In this document: positions 1 through 12,787 of the stretch, piece after piece
How positions within the stretch are numbered: position 1 is the first letter of the stretch
How the letters are laid out: each line of letters begins with the position of its first letter
Assembly (NCBI GenBank): GCA_022496805.1
Contig: CM040102.1
Span: 17,329,955 to 17,393,954, forward strand
DNA from: Pohlia nutans
Taxonomy: Eukaryota > Streptophyta > Bryopsida > Bryales > Mniaceae
Reading direction: 5' to 3'
DNA: 64,000 nt
Program-made: the position numbers and the translations under genes
The notes under the pieces: generated by a model
What the model was told of the DNA's origin: nothing
Databases searched by the model: none
What the model saw: the letters and a program-made list of their open reading frames with translations, nothing else

Positions 1-70
1 AGCGTTTTTCCCGTGAGGCTGACCCATGGATAGAGGTTCATACCAGTAATCAAGGCCTGCTTGGATTTAC

Positions 71-3000
71 CAACATAATAGGTCTGAGAATGCTCATCTC
101 CATTTGGATTTGGTAGAAAAGGTGGATGCATAGCATAAAAATCAGCCATGGCCGCAGCAAAAGTCTCAAAACACTCCATTTCATTTTCCCAGTCGACCTG
201 GTTGAGAGAAGAAAGGAAAAGCACGAGATTGCATTAGATATTGTATGCATGTATAGATACGTAAAGGATACTAGCAGTACGGTGGCTCGAGCTCTCACGG
301 CCTAGAGGAAAGGTGTGACACTTGTATTCGTACATCGACTGAAATCAAAAGGGTCGTTTGAACACAGTTCTTACATTATTTCCAAGATTCAAAACAAAAC
401 TTGGTAGCCGATCCATGTCCGGAGTGTACTGATCCAACACCACAGGTAGTGTACAAAGATTTCCCAACCCATCAATCTCAACAGAAAAGTACTCCTTCAG
501 CATTTCTGCTTTGCATATCAGCAACTCCACATTTAACTGCATATAACAATACCACAGAAAAGTCTCATATTGCCAACAGCTTTTTGATATACAGTCAGTA
601 GAAATTAAGAAGGCCCAAAGTAATAGTGGTCAGCACTCTAATTAAAATTCCCTTTTCAACCATGTCTACCAGAGCTTTATCCAATTTTGCCATTGTATTA
701 CAAGGGTCTCGAAGCGTTTGGAATGAAAGAAAATACACCATACAAGGGAATACCATGGCCTTTACCTGAGCAATCTGGTCCTTAGGTCCATCGCTCTCAC
801 TCCACCGGCCCATGCGTTCTTCTTCATCCAGCGCTAGCATTAGAAGCTCCAGTAAAGGGGCGGGGGTGCTCAGACGCATGACATTGAAATGGGCAAAACG
901 CCGAAGAACTTGCTGATAGACCAGCTCCTTACTGCCAAATTTCAATAAGAGTTATTGAAGAACTTATCTTGAGCAACATGAACTCCTCAATAGCTGGAGA
1001 GGTTCTTGCAGCGAATACTCCTTGCTGCAAGAACCAAGGATTGAAATACCACCACTCTAACAATCATGCAATGCTTGACTTTGCACTTCACATACCGGTA
1101 AACAATGAATGATCTATGGTGCATTGATGAGATGCCCACGTATACTGGCTATGTGTTACAAAGAGAGTAATAACCTATGTACATACACGTACTGGTAAAT
1201 TTGCACATACTTAGGCAAGGTGATAAGTCTCCATGTTGAACATCCCAACTCCACGCCTGCCATACTATAGCTGCTAGTGACAAATCTGAAAGTCATTGCT
1301 GCATCCCTTACTACAAAACAGCTTCTCACCTGAGATTGACAACATTCAACACATACAGTCGGGTCTTGCACTGTGCCAAAGCTAACACATCATCCGCCAT
1401 TCCTACGTATGTACACTGCTTGATGATCTCTGTCAATCCTGCAAAAATAAATATTTGCAGAAGAAATGGTATATGTAAGTCTTGTTGAACTGAAGCCAAC
1501 ATACGAGTTGAATGACATTCTAAGTTAAAGATGATAAAGTGGAAATGAAGCATGCACCTGAATGAGTCTGACGATCAACTGCAGCAAGCAACTCCTGAAC
1601 ACTCGAGAGATCTGCACTTTCTTTTGGATTTCGGCGCTGCCTGACTGTCCGCCTGCAAGCACTAGCCAGGTTGAGGGTTTAGGATTGGCTATCACAGCCA
1701 ATACTCCTTGGAGGGCATCTAAAATTAATTTTAACAGAAGTCACTAACAAGTATGCTCATGACCCCTGACGGTTTTCCATGATTTTACGCAACCTGGTTG
1801 TTGCCAGGTCATTTTCGGTCTGTGAGGGTTCGTCAGCTGCACTCCTTTTCTTGTGCAAGAACGCATGCAGCCTGCCTGCTGGGTTCATGGAGTCTACTCG
1901 CACCAGCTTGTTCACTGGCGCTTTCTGAGAGACAACCACTGCACAAGACAAAGAACTCTGCTGTCAAATTATGGTGTAATATGGTCTTTGTGCAAGAACT
2001 CTCTTGAAATAAGCTTCAAACAATATGGACGGGGGTCTGGCAAAAACAGGTTTCGAATTTGTGGCATGTTCGTTTTAAATAGAGCTCAGAATGAAGTTCC
2101 GAATCATCACCTGGTGGTGATGGAGAAGGGCTGCCTTCTTGCCTTGGAGTCCCCACTATCGACGCTCCTGGGAGTAACGTCTGAAGCTCACCATATGCCA
2201 CATAAGATGTCAGGATCTCTTCAACTATTCTGAAGAATTCACTTCAAGTGGTCATACCAATCAAATAAGTTTAATAGCAAGTCCGCATGCCACAAATTCC
2301 ACAATTCATGGTTAAGGTATCCACAATAGCCAACACAGAGTGTAGACCCTCCGAGTTATGAGAAAGGTCGACTCCAAAGCGCCTGATCCCGATTCATGAA
2401 CCCACACCATAATTACCAGAAATATATCAATATGGTGCTCAAAAGACCTTCTCCACTTGCCATCTCGACCTAGAAGGTGAGGGGCGTGAAATACCTGTGT
2501 AGAGAACGTCCGAGTATTGTTTGATTCCAACAATTTGGTCTCCACTGCTTGTTGAATAGTATCTACTAAACTTTCTTGGTTCAAAAAGCTCACCTGCCAA
2601 AAATCCATGCAAACATAAGACTCATTAACAACCCCAATGTAAGGATAGATGTTCCTACGGAGTTGATCCCGAGAGTTCCATAATAGATAATTAGTTCATC
2701 CAGCCCCTAGATGTTGAATGAGCTACTCATTCCCTATGCAGACTAACATGCAGTGACGAAATGTAAGAGAAACTACGCAATTACCTCGCGCTTGGTTGGA
2801 TGGACATTCACATCAACATGTTCAGGAGGTAAATGTATAGACATGTAGATGAAGGGCTTGGAGGCCTTTGGTAGAATTGTTGCATATACCAATTCAATGG
2901 CTTTCCTAAGTGCGCCACACTCCACCAGTCGATCTGCAGATCAGAAATATAAGAATCGGTAATTCCAGTACTGGAGACGGCAGAGAAGAATCGTGATCAC

Positions 3001-5335
3001 ATCATGTACAAGAAGTTTGCATGCGTATTGAACATAGCCTCAAAAAAAAGATCAAAACTATATCCTATATAGAACAAGAAACAGAATTTTAAGTATGACT
3101 TTCTATTGCTCCACAAAACTAGTACCAACATAACTATTCAATTTGCACATACCATTGATGAACAAAACCATGATTGACCGCTTCGAGCTATAATTAGCAC
3201 TCGAAATTAGACCATCCATCTTGAAAGTAGAGCCTGCTGGATTGTCGTCTGATGCTGAGATTGCAATCACCTCACGTGCTACTCCAGGACCATAAACAGC
3301 CCTAATAGCATCTGTTGGCGAAGATGACCCAACCGTATGAACGTCCGCTCGACTGTCACCATGCTAAAGAAGACACTCAGATTCAGCACACGATAGTGTA
3401 TAACATACCACCATAGAGAGCTATCCAGAAAGCTGCAGAATTGTACAGGCACTCATGGCTGGCGGTCAAGACCTTATACCTTTTTACACGAGAAGCTAAC
3501 ACCAATTTTGTGTATCGCATAACGGCTCACCACATCCAGGATGCGACCATATTCTTCACTGAGGTTCTTAAAAGCCTTCCTCCGAGCAGCCACGTTGTAG
3601 AATAGATTCTCTACCTGAACAGAGTTTCAAAATCACCAAATGTACTGGACACTTAAATTGCAATTATGACTACTTAATCCCTAAGTGCCCAAACGGTCAA
3701 AGTGGCCACTTCCATATCTATAGAAGTTGAAATAAATCATTGAGGAAGCTTCAAGAAAGGTAACAAAATTTATCAACAGAAATAAGAAATCATAATCATG
3801 TTTTGAAGTAATCATAATCGACTATTAGCTTCTAAGTGGATTTCTATTTTTAGTTCGGGTACTTAGGGATATCTAGAAGCCTGACCGTAATCTGTGTTCC
3901 TTTGACGGCTGCACAAGGACGAGCTTCTCCCTCCATCTGCCCATCCTTATATGATGCCCTGCCAAAAGCCAGTTTTTGAAGCCAGAGCATGCACCGCCAC
4001 TCATGCTTAAGAAGCTCGGAAACCATTAAAAAAAAAGAAGCTGAATGGCCAGCCTACTTCAGCAGGTCACTAGCAATCAAAGGGTAACCAAAACAGGTCA
4101 GGAATCTCAGAAAATACACCCGGAAAAACCCATACTTACTTGTATCCGTGTGCTTGACCTGCTGTCATGGTGGTGACACTGAGATGGGCCACAAATGTTA
4201 TGCTGGCCAGTGCTTCGCCCCTAAAGCCCAGAGTACTAATAGTCTCCAGATCCACATATTCCCGCAACTTCGATGTTGTGTGTCGTTCACAAAGGAGTGG
4301 CAGATCTTCATACTGAAAGATGATGAACACACACAGATTATACACACATTCTGTAGCTACCTATCAACATCGTACAATGTGAACTAAGCGGTAGAAAATT
4401 CTCTCCATTCAAGTCAATGAACTCAAAAACAACCCTACCGCCTAACTACTGCACGTTAGATTGTAGGGCAAAGACTCAAGCCCAAATAGATGTAGAACAA
4501 TCACTGCTTCAGAGCCTACTACTCAAACTGCAAATCTTCAACTAATTGTAAACCCCGCTCTAGATTTTTTATAATTGGTCACCAATTTCTTAGTGGTAAT
4601 CTTCTTGGGAAAAATCTCGGAAACTTCAATTTCCAGAGGTCCAAAAACACCTCCCTTCTGCGATATCAGGTTTCCATTTGTGACCACATTCTGCAACTCT
4701 GTTATCAGCAATATGATGTTGAACTAATTGATGTTAACTCCCACTGTAACTCATTCTCGTGGCGCGATTGGTTCGTTTAGTTAGAAACAGAAGCCTCGTA
4801 GAATTGCAAGCCTCGGAAACTTCAGTTTCCAGAGGTCCAAAGACACCTTCCTTCTGCGATATCAGGGTTTCCATTTGTGACCACATTCTGCAACTATGTT
4901 ATCAGCAATATAATGTTGAACTAATTGATGTTAATTCCCACTGTAACTCATCCTCGTGGTCGTTAGCTAGAAACTGACGCCTCGTAGGATTGCAAGTTCT
5001 CGTTCTCGTTCTCGTTCTCGTTCTCGTTCTCCTAATTGTTCCGAATTTTAGGGTTTAGGGTTTAGAATTCCGAAGCTCTCGTCCTCCTAATTGAATGCAA
5101 TACAATTCACCGGTGGACATACCCGAATGCCGTGGCCGTTATCCACGATTTGAATGAGCTTCACTCCACCGTCCTTGACAGTAATGCCGATGCTGGTGGC
5201 CCCGGCGTCCAAACTATTCTCGAGAAGCTCCTTGAGCGCGGACGCGGGTCTCTGAATGACCTCGCCGGCGGCAATTCGATTCACCACCGCTTCTTCGAGC
5301 CGCCTGATCGGGGCTACCGCCATCGTGTCGTCCAT
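71..5335 (-). CDS. MLH1: DNA mismatch repair protein MLH1 (3' part off window)
   Basis: MutL-family ATPase; with PMS1/MLH3 partners it acts after MutS in nuclear mismatch repair and meiotic crossing-over. Fourteen exons can be followed on the minus strand: 5123-5335, 4140-4312, 3886-3958, 3480-3614, 3153-3363, 2785-2933, 2495-2593, 2111-2180, 1764-1938, 1558-1652, 1330-1438, 766-931, 375-536 and 71-197. All have GT-AG borders and keep phase, giving about 652 residues. The start ATG at 5335 opens [21 protein letters not shown] ATPase motifs are visible: [11 protein letters not shown] with general base E36 and Mg-binding N40, DNGHGI at residues 65-70, and GFRGEAL at residues 100-106. CERHTTSK has the plant-type His where human MLH1 has Phe. 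HPTKREV ends the N-terminal domain. The C-terminal dimerisation part includes [18 protein letters not shown] and [12 protein letters not shown]. The closing FERC lies beyond the left edge; plant MLH1 is about 737 residues. Exon 14 may continue differently, because its partner exon is not in the window. Confidence 0.95.
4621..5000. repeat. Tandem duplication, about 196 bp unit, in MLH1 intron 1
   Basis: Two adjacent copies start at 4621 and 4817 with the words TTTCCAGAGGTCC, CTTCTGCGATATCAG and GTTGAACTAATTGATGTTAA. The second copy is slightly diverged. The duplication lies wholly inside MLH1 intron 1 (4313-5122) and encodes nothing obvious. Confidence 0.85.
4997..5030. repeat. Microsatellite (TTCTCG)n
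   Basis: Five to six perfect copies of TTCTCG directly follow the intronic tandem duplication in MLH1 intron 1. Confidence 0.9.
5047..5064. repeat. Short plant-telomere-like tract
   Basis: Two and a half TTTAGGG units lie inside MLH1 intron 1, about 60 bp downstream of exon 1. This matches the telo-box word (AAACCCTAA on the minus strand) often seen near the 5' ends of plant housekeeping genes. A regulatory role here is inference. Confidence 0.6.
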
Positions 5336-5748
5336 AGCGAGCCCTACTCCTCTCCTCTCTGTAGCGGCTCCATCGGAAATGAACCGACCTCCTGCGTGCA
5401 GTACCGTGGCTTATTTTCAAAGCAGAAATCTCAGGGATCAATGGGAGATCCAGTCACTGTACAAAGCTCTCACTACGCTTCAATTGATTCCCGACAGGAA
5501 AAGTAGAAAAACAGAATGCAAAACTCATGCGGGCGTGGGCGTTTCGGCGATTGATTCACGAGTGATGAGAAATCAGCAGAACCAGCAACACGAGTGTTTG
5601 TCAATTGGGGAGGGACGGGTGGAGGGCGGGGAGCACATTCTGACCTGGCGCCTGACTGGATTGTTTTTCGGTGGATTTCGTCTAGCTGGACTAGCACGTC
5701 TTACGTGGCAAGAGGTATGATGTATTCCAAATTGCCTAAATAAAGCAC

Positions 5749-6390
5749 TTAACCCCTTTAGGATTGCTCAAGCCAAAATGGCCTACGGTTTGCAATACAG
5801 GCCGGTTTTAGAGTAGTTGGACTACGTATTTGCAAAAACTGAATTCTTCAACAATGTCTGTAAAGATGGGAACTAAATTACTGTGAAAAGAAAAAAAATT
5901 AATTGAGCAAAGATACAGAAATTAAGACTACGAGAAGTGCGTATTTTGCATATTCTGGGAAGGAACCCAGCTTGTATTCTGTAACTGTATTTGTTTGAGG
6001 GGGCCACATATGTGATAGTTCAAGAATTTTGGCCTGGCCAAGGCCCAATTATTTTATGTCAAGGTGAAGCCCTTCCAGAAACGGGAAGGAGAAAAAAAAT
6101 TAATTAAAATAAATGCAACTTCTAGGCCCTGCTGAAGGCTAAAATACGGACAAATACAACACTTTTTTAGATTGCACAATATACCAAGAATTTTTGAAGA
6201 ATTGAGAATCACTCAAAAAATTGATCAAAAAATTGTGCTACTACAAAACTGCTCACACGTCCTACTAAAAAAATCTCATTGTATGAATACCTCGTGAAGG
6301 TACTCAAATATTGTTGTGTACACAGATACTTGGGCAAAAGCACCTGCAACTGGGCCTCATGAGTTGTATCAAACATCCTTTAGGGGTTAA
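5749..6390. mobile_element. Candidate TIR element (TTAACCCC..AGGAT termini)
   Basis: The left end TTAACCCCTTTAGGAT and the inverted right end TTAACCCCTAAAGGAT differ at one base. They enclose about 640 bp without coding capacity. The ends belong to the CCTAAAGGACC-like terminal family seen several times in this window. Boundaries are approximate. Confidence 0.5.
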
Positions 6391-6610
6391 GGTAGAGGAA
6401 CTTTAAACCACCACAATACCTAAAACCACCAACTTCTACACCCTTCTTTCATTTCAGGAAGGAAGTGTAGGCTTTCATTACATGACTTATGTATCAATTG
6501 CTCAAAAGTTAAGTTATGTACCGACAACTTACATTTCCTCCCTAAAATGAAGGAAGGGTGTAGAAGTTGGTAGTTTTAAGTTCGTGGTGTTTTTAGATAC
6601 TTCTACCTTA
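6389..6610. mobile_element. Short TIR element, AAGGTAGA family
   Basis: The termini are TAAGGTAGAGGAAC on the left and the inverted TAAGGTAGAAGTATC on the right. Subterminal copies of CCTAAAACCACC and TCTACACCCTTC are also inverted. A related internal sequence recurs at 56080-56250, so this is a dispersed family. Confidence 0.65.
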
Positions 6611-6615
6611 CCGGT

Positions 6616-6837
6616 AAAGTAGGAGCACCCAATTCCAATAGTGTATCCAATGCTGATAATTTCTACACAATGTAGTCATTTTAGAACGCAAATCTAAGCA
6701 TGTCATAGAGTCCTTATTGTTTGTAGACCAAAATGATAAACTATTTATAGTCTACCTAAATTTACGTTCTAAAATAACTACCATGTGAAAAATTATTGGC
6801 ATTGGGTACACAATCAGAATTAGGTGCTCCTACCTTA
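6616..6837. mobile_element. Short TIR element, AGGAGCACC family
   Basis: The left AGTAGGAGCACCCAATT is inverted at the right as AATTAGGTGCTCCTACCTT. Internal inverted words include GTAGTCATTTTAGAACG. A second copy lies at 12107-12305. Confidence 0.7.
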
Positions 6838-7313
6838 AACGCATAACTATCCAATTTTTGGATGATGTAGAGAATCAAACTCCATTTTTTCATCCGTCGT
6901 GCTCCTTTTGCAATGTGGATTTTTTGTTAAAATTTTATGGGAAGTCAACTTTATGCATGTGTGATCCAATTAGGAAGGAGATGATTTTATAAAATTGTGT
7001 ACATCACTTCATGCAACACAATTTTATAAAATTTTATAAAATTTATTTATTTATTTTGATGGAAAGAGGGGAATGGACAAAAGAAAGGGGCAGACGGCAA
7101 TGGCGGGGTATATAAATCTAAAGCTCTAATTCCCATCCAAGGAGTTTTAGAAATTAAGTTTAGGAAGGTCTAGTATCTTGAAATTGATGAACAATAATGA
7201 TTGCGCATGTATAGTGATTGTGATTGGTTCACTAACTGTATCAAGGGACATATAGCGATTCAAAAATGTGGAGACCTATGACACCAAATTGTCAATGTGA
7301 TGATAAGGTTGAT

Positions 7314-7774
7314 TGTCCTAAAACCAACCACTTAAGCAATCTGACCTATTTTTGACAGTGGTAAATCCAAAGAAAATTTATGGCCGCGTTCGAAATAGGA
7401 TTTCATAAGGATTGCAAAAAATTGCAACATATAATTTGCATTCCACAAATTTATACAAAATTCCAAAGTGCAAAGTAACCTCTAACCCGCACTTGATATA
7501 CTATTATCATATAGTCAAACTTTGGCAGTCCTACTTTCTACTCATGATCAAACCCAAAACCGACCACTACATGGTGCATGAACCGAAAACTACTCTGTGC
7601 AAAAACCAAACATATTTTAGCTATTTTAGCTACCCGTTTTAGATGCACTCCACAACAACCCAAAACCAACCTCGTATAGACCTTCAATTGGCGTGAGTCC
7701 CGGCATTCACTTCTCACTATAACTTTAGACAAGTCAACGTAATGGTTTTGGGGCAGTGGTTGGTAATAGGACAA
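7314..7774. mobile_element. TIR element, TGTCCTAAAACCA family
   Basis: The left end TGTCCTAAAACCAACCACT is inverted at the right with small changes (TGTCCTATTACCAACCACT). Internal words such as GACCTATTTTTGACAGTG recur in reverse orientation within the element at 21777-22155. Confidence 0.6.
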
Positions 7775-8079
7775 CCAACCGTAGTGTTCAAGGAGTGACT
7801 TGAGGGAGAAGGGTGCAATGCTTCGAGCAACCTCAGTCGACCACTGTAAAAGGGCCGGTATAACTTACACAAAGAGGGCCGAAGGGCGGACTGGAAGAGA
7901 GGAAACCGGGTCCGGATGGAGATGCTTGAATGAAGCGCCCGGGCCGGCATCCTTCCTGGTCGGAACTCAGCAAGGGTGTGCGGGGAAGACATTGTTTTCC
8001 TCTTGCTTGCGTTTCACCTCCGTCTGCTTTCTCTCCTCTTGCGACGACCTCTTTAGACTGGTCTAATCCGTTGCTTTCA

Positions 8080-11000
8080 ATGAAGCGCGATAGAGAAGAT
8101 GAGAACCACGGCCAAGGGGAAGAAGACGCAGCAGCACGCGAAGTCGAGTCAGATATACACAACGCCGACTTCAATGTCGTCCGGAAGAAGTTCAGGATTC
8201 CCGATTCTCCTAGGGATGGCGTGCTGTCGAATCTCGGTGATTACGGAGAGGAAGAGGAGGAAGACGACGAGGAGGTGAAGGAGAAGGAGAAGGTTTATGC
8301 GTACGAGAGCGATGAGGAGGCGGAGCGCAGAAGTGCGGGCATGCGGCGTGACACTGAAATGCGCAAGGATTGTCCCTATTTGGATACCGTGAACAGACAG
8401 GTACATTGTTGAGTTCGTGGTTTTAGGGTTTCGGGCTTATCTTCCCAAACACCTGCTCTTGGAAAATCTTGATTGCTGCGTTTGATTGCTTTTCACCAGT
8501 AATCTTTTTTGCTTTCAAAATGGTCTGCAGATACAAAATCATCCGACAGTCTAAGATAGTGGTAAACAAGTAACCTCACAGAAATATAGCATGGCTGTTA
8601 GCCGTTGATTATTTGAATCCATTTTTGATGATGTTCTAATGCTTTGAAGGGGGACCAGAGATTGGTTTTACTGTGGAGTGGTGTTGTGACTTACTTAACA
8701 TTTGTTGTCTCCAGGTGCTGGATTTCGACTTTGAGAAATTTTGCTCGGTCTCACTTTCCAATTTGAATGTGTACGCATGCCTTGTGTGTGGGAAATATTT
8801 TCAAGGGCGGGGTCGGAAGTCTTATGCTTACACGCACAGTCTTGAAGCTGGCCATCATGTGTTCATCAATCTGCACACGGAGAAGGTTTACTGTCTTCCA
8901 GATGGCTATGAAGTGAACGATCCTTCACTAGATGACATTCGATATGTCTTGAACCCACGGTATGCTCCAACAATTTTGTTCTTCAAGTCTTCCATTAGGT
9001 TAAGTCTTTGTAAAAATTATTTGGTAAGGATGCTGCTGTCACTTTTGAATATGGTTGTCTTTTTACATGTGGCGGCTTTCTTTCTAATTCTAATTTGTCT
9101 CAATTGTTTGCTGCTGCTGTTTTGTATTTTAGGTTTACTAGAGCACAGGCCGAACAATTGGACAAAATCAAACAATGGTCAAGAGCCCTGGATGGCTCCG
9201 ACTATCTTCCAGGAATGGTTAGTAAGAACTTCTTGTTTATTCTTACTTGATTTTGTATATGGTAAACGATATAGATCCTTTTGCTTGTCTGATACGCTGT
9301 CTTTTCATAACTTATTTTGATGCTTTTCCAGGTTGGTATAAACAATATCAAGGAAAACGATTTTGTGAATGTTACTATTCAATCACTTATGCGAGTTACC
9401 CCATTGAGGAACTTTTTCCTCCTTCCTGCAAACTATAAGACATGCAAATCTCCTCTGGTACAGCGCTATGGTGAGTTGACAAAGAAGATTTGGCATACAA
9501 GGAATTTCAAAGGCCAGGTATGTCTATCAGTCATTTCGTGTAGGTGTTAACCGATTTATGCGCCTGCAGTCTGCAGATGTAGGAGAATTTCAGTATGAAA
9601 AAATTGTAACGTATTTAGCAGTCAATTGCGTATACCCTTGCTGGTGAGACTCTTTTCTCATGCTCACAGACCTCTTACAAATATTTAACTGTGGACATAC
9701 ACTTATGGGCATCAGTTGGTGTTGGCAGGTCAGTCCTCACGAGTTTTTGCAGGCAGTGATGGTAGCGAGTAAGAAGAGATTTCGAATCGGTGTGCAATCT
9801 GATCCCGTTGAGTTCATGTCATGGCTCTTGAACACTCTTCATGCAGACCTTGGGGGTACTAAGAAACGCAACAGCAGTATTATCTACAAGTGCTTTCAGG
9901 TCAGTGTCCTGATTGGTACTCTTCTATGCAGAGATTAGTGGTGTCAAATAGATTTTAACTTCGCTGCTGTGCTTCACGTTCTTCTTGTGCTGACTGCTGA
10001 TATCTGTGGCCCAATTTGAGTGTACACAGTTAGCAGCTCCCTGCGTTCAAAGTGTCAAAGCCTAACATATTGTTAACGATATGTAGGGGGAGTTGGAGGT
10101 GACGAAGGAAACTCAAAAGAAGAATATCTCTGAAAAGCATGAGGGTGATGGGCCATCAGGAGCAGATGACAAGGTGGTCTCCAAAACTTTGGAAAGAGAA
10201 GTTAGCAGAATGCCCTTCCTTATGCTGGGTCTTGATTTACCCCCTCCTCCACTTTTCAAGGATGTTATGGAAAAGAACATTATACCTCAGGTGTGTTTGT
10301 CCCTCCAATCATGTTTTAAGTTGGAAACTACGGAATAGTTCTAGACCAAGTTTACATATTGGTTCAGTGATGGATCTCTGAGTTGCTGTATTTCAAAAAT
10401 GCCGAGCAAGATACTGCAGATACTGTTTCTACTACTTGGAATGCATACCAGAATCCTGTTCATGCTGTTGATATTCTTGGGACACGATGGGACTCTCGAT
10501 TTGTGCAGATTCCTCTTTTCAACATACTGAAGAAGTTCGATGGAGAAATGGTAACAGAAGTTGTGAGGCCCCAGCTTGCTCGGATGCGATATCGGATCAC
10601 TCGGTTGCCCCAATACATAATTCTTCACATGCGGCGCTTTACGAAGAACAATTTTTTTATGGAAAAGAATCCAACTTTAGGTGAGTAAGCCTTGTCCTCC
10701 TTGTAGTGTACTGGTACAATGGAATGGGTGAGGCTTCCATGTCTTCATCTGAAGGATGAGTCTAGGGTAATTGTCGAAACGGACATTCTTACTCTTGTTT
10801 ATTTTTATTTTTTTCCTCTGATATTATTTTAACTTTAAATGCTCGGATCTTTATTGCCTCTGGCCCTCTCTTTCAGAAGCTTGTTTCGCATCACAATCTT
10901 TTGATGACATCCTACCTTGCTGTGTGACAGTAAACTTCCCCGTAAAGAATTTGGAGCTTAAGGATTACATACCGTTGCCAAAATCAAAAGACGGTGAGAA

Positions 11001-11486
11001 GCAACGGACAAAATACGACTTGATTGCTAACCTTGTCCACGATGGAAAGCCAGGCGAAGGTTCATACAGAGTATTTGTACAGCGCAAGTCGGACGAAATG
11101 TGGTAAGTTCTCTTGCTTTTCTTCAGGTGGTTTTGGATTTCTTTCACTCATAGGATGCAATTTGCCTGTAACTGATGACTCAAAATTTTTGATTTTTGAC
11201 CGTGGTTAGCAACACATCTCTCCAGCTTTTGACTGTCTCCTCACTATCTACATGGATTATCATTTAGCATTTGGTTTGTAGATTCTGTTGTTTGCCATCG
11301 TTCATTATAGGTGAGTAGTCAAGCCTCAATAGAGAATCATCAGTGCCGGGCACTTTTTTTTTTTTTTTCTGACATCGAAGTGTGGTTCGCAGGTATGAGA
11401 TGCAAGATCTCCACGTTAATGAGACTTTGCCCCAGATGGTGGCACTTTCGGAAACATACATGCAGATATATGAACAACAACAATAG
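8080..11486 (+). CDS. USP39: U4/U6.U5 tri-snRNP protein SAD1/USP39 (inactive USP)
   Basis: A tri-snRNP component needed for spliceosome assembly in the nucleus, built on a ubiquitin-protease fold without protease activity. Nine exons: 8080-8400, 8715-8959, 9133-9217, 9332-9517, 9729-9899, 10087-10290, 10509-10680, 10931-11102 and 11393-11486. All are GT-AG, phase holds throughout, and the product is 549 residues. The start ATG at 8080 opens MKRDREDENHGQGEED. An acidic low-complexity N-terminus (about residues 1-100) is followed by a UBP zinc finger: C117, C129, C132, then YTHSLEAGHHVFIN. The USP-like domain runs from about residue 218. In GINNIKENDFVNV the position of the catalytic Cys is D227, and the catalytic-His region reads GEGSYRVFV instead of GHY, so both active residues are absent. 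LGLDLPPPPLFKDVMEKNII is near identical to the plant family. The next gene, on the same strand, starts about 4.3 kb downstream. Confidence 0.96.
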
Positions 11487-11510
11487 TCATACTGTACCAG
11501 CTAACTGAGA

Positions 11511-11610
11511 CGCGTGAGTGTTCTTTTGGGGCTTCAGGGATACTATACAACTTTTTCTTAACCATATATAGAGAACAGAACGCGTGAGTGTTCTTTTGGG
11601 GCTTCAGGGT
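11511..11610. repeat. 30-bp direct repeat after SAD1 stop
   Basis: CGCGTGAGTGTTCTTTTGGG plus the following 8-9 bases occurs at 11511 and again at 11581, a 70-bp period. It is probably in the 3' untranslated region of SAD1. Confidence 0.85.
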
Positions 11611-12106
11611 TACTTTCGAGGTAACCAGCATCACGATTCTATTATTCAGCATCTGGTATTTGCACAGGATGCACACAACTGGGTAATTTACTCTTCCTTG
11701 CCTATGTTGTAGAAATCTTACTTGCTGCTTGCTAGTTTTGAGCATTGCAGTTGGTATTTCTTGTCGCAGTAGCTTTTCTTGGAAGGAGCCTACATATGAA
11801 TACATAATCTTCTATTTTTTTACCATTATTTGTTACGGAATTGAATGACTTAAAAGAGCATAAAGGGAAAATATGCGGGCAATGGAGGGCTGCAAGTTAT
11901 CATATTGTTCCCCTCACTGTCCTTTATCATCCCTTCATGCCCGTGTGTTTCCTTTCTAAGACTGATCAGGCAGCTTACCTGCTCTCAAATCCCTCGAAAC
12001 TTTGATGAGTTGTAGCTAGATCAATTTGTCTCTAAACTACTTGGAGGAGAAATGAGTACACACATCCTCCAAAGTCTCTTGCTTCAGTAGTGACATTTGC
12101 AGTAAT

Positions 12107-12305
12107 AAGGCAGGAGCACCCGATTTCGACAGTGTATCCACTGTCAATAATTTTTAGACAAGGTAGTCATTTTAGAACGCAAATCTAGGTAGACCATAGA
12201 TAGTTTATCATTTTGGTCATCAAACAATAAGGGCTTTATGACATGTTTAGATTTGCGTATTAAAATGACTAGTCATGTCTAAATATTATCGGCACTGAGT
12301 ACATT
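12107..12305. mobile_element. Second copy, AGGAGCACC TIR family
   Basis: It shares AGGAGCACCC, CAGTGTATCCA, AGTCATTTTAGAACGCAAAT and GATAGTTTATCATTTTGG with the element at 6616-6837. The right terminus is degraded, so the end coordinate is approximate. Confidence 0.6.
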
Positions 12306-12787
12306 GTGGAAAGGAATAGTGAGCCAGATGGGAAAAAGGCCAAAATGGGGATGGTAGATTGACCTTGTACCAGTCATTTTTATGGTTTTTTCATTTTGTG
12401 GACCTAGGTGCTTATTTGGAAAGTTCAATTCTATATATCGGGTTTGTGACCCCAAATTAGACTACCGGTACTCAAATTAGTCTAGGACGACTCACCATGT
12501 GCAAGGGCAAGGTTTTGATTGTGTTTTTTCACCTCTGGTACGAGCAAGGGGACAATCCCTCCAATGCGCCAAAATGGCCCTCTATAGACCTCATATAATT
12601 TCCTCTGATGGAGTTCTAGCAAGTAAACATTTATTTATTGAAAAAAAGGTATAAAATCCCTTGTTTAGAAGACATTTCTAACTATGGTAGAGAGCTGGTT
12701 CTTGTCAAACTGAAAGGTTGAACTTGGACTTATTAGGGATTAAACTACCTACCTCTTATGTGTAAAGTAAATTGAGCAACTCTCATG

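Larger units (their letters stand above)
5336..8079. other. Divergent intergenic region between MLH1 and SAD1
   Basis: 2.7 kb separates the two divergent start codons. Each gene's promoter must lie at one end, but I see no convincing TATA box. The middle is filled by at least four short TIR elements, listed separately at 5749-6390, 6389-6610, 6616-6837 and 7314-7774. Open frames here are short and resemble nothing I know. Confidence 0.7.

Noticed and set aside
5132..5720. Plus-strand frames opposite MLH1 exon 1
   Set aside because: Antisense to the MLH1 N-terminal ATPase exon and its leader.
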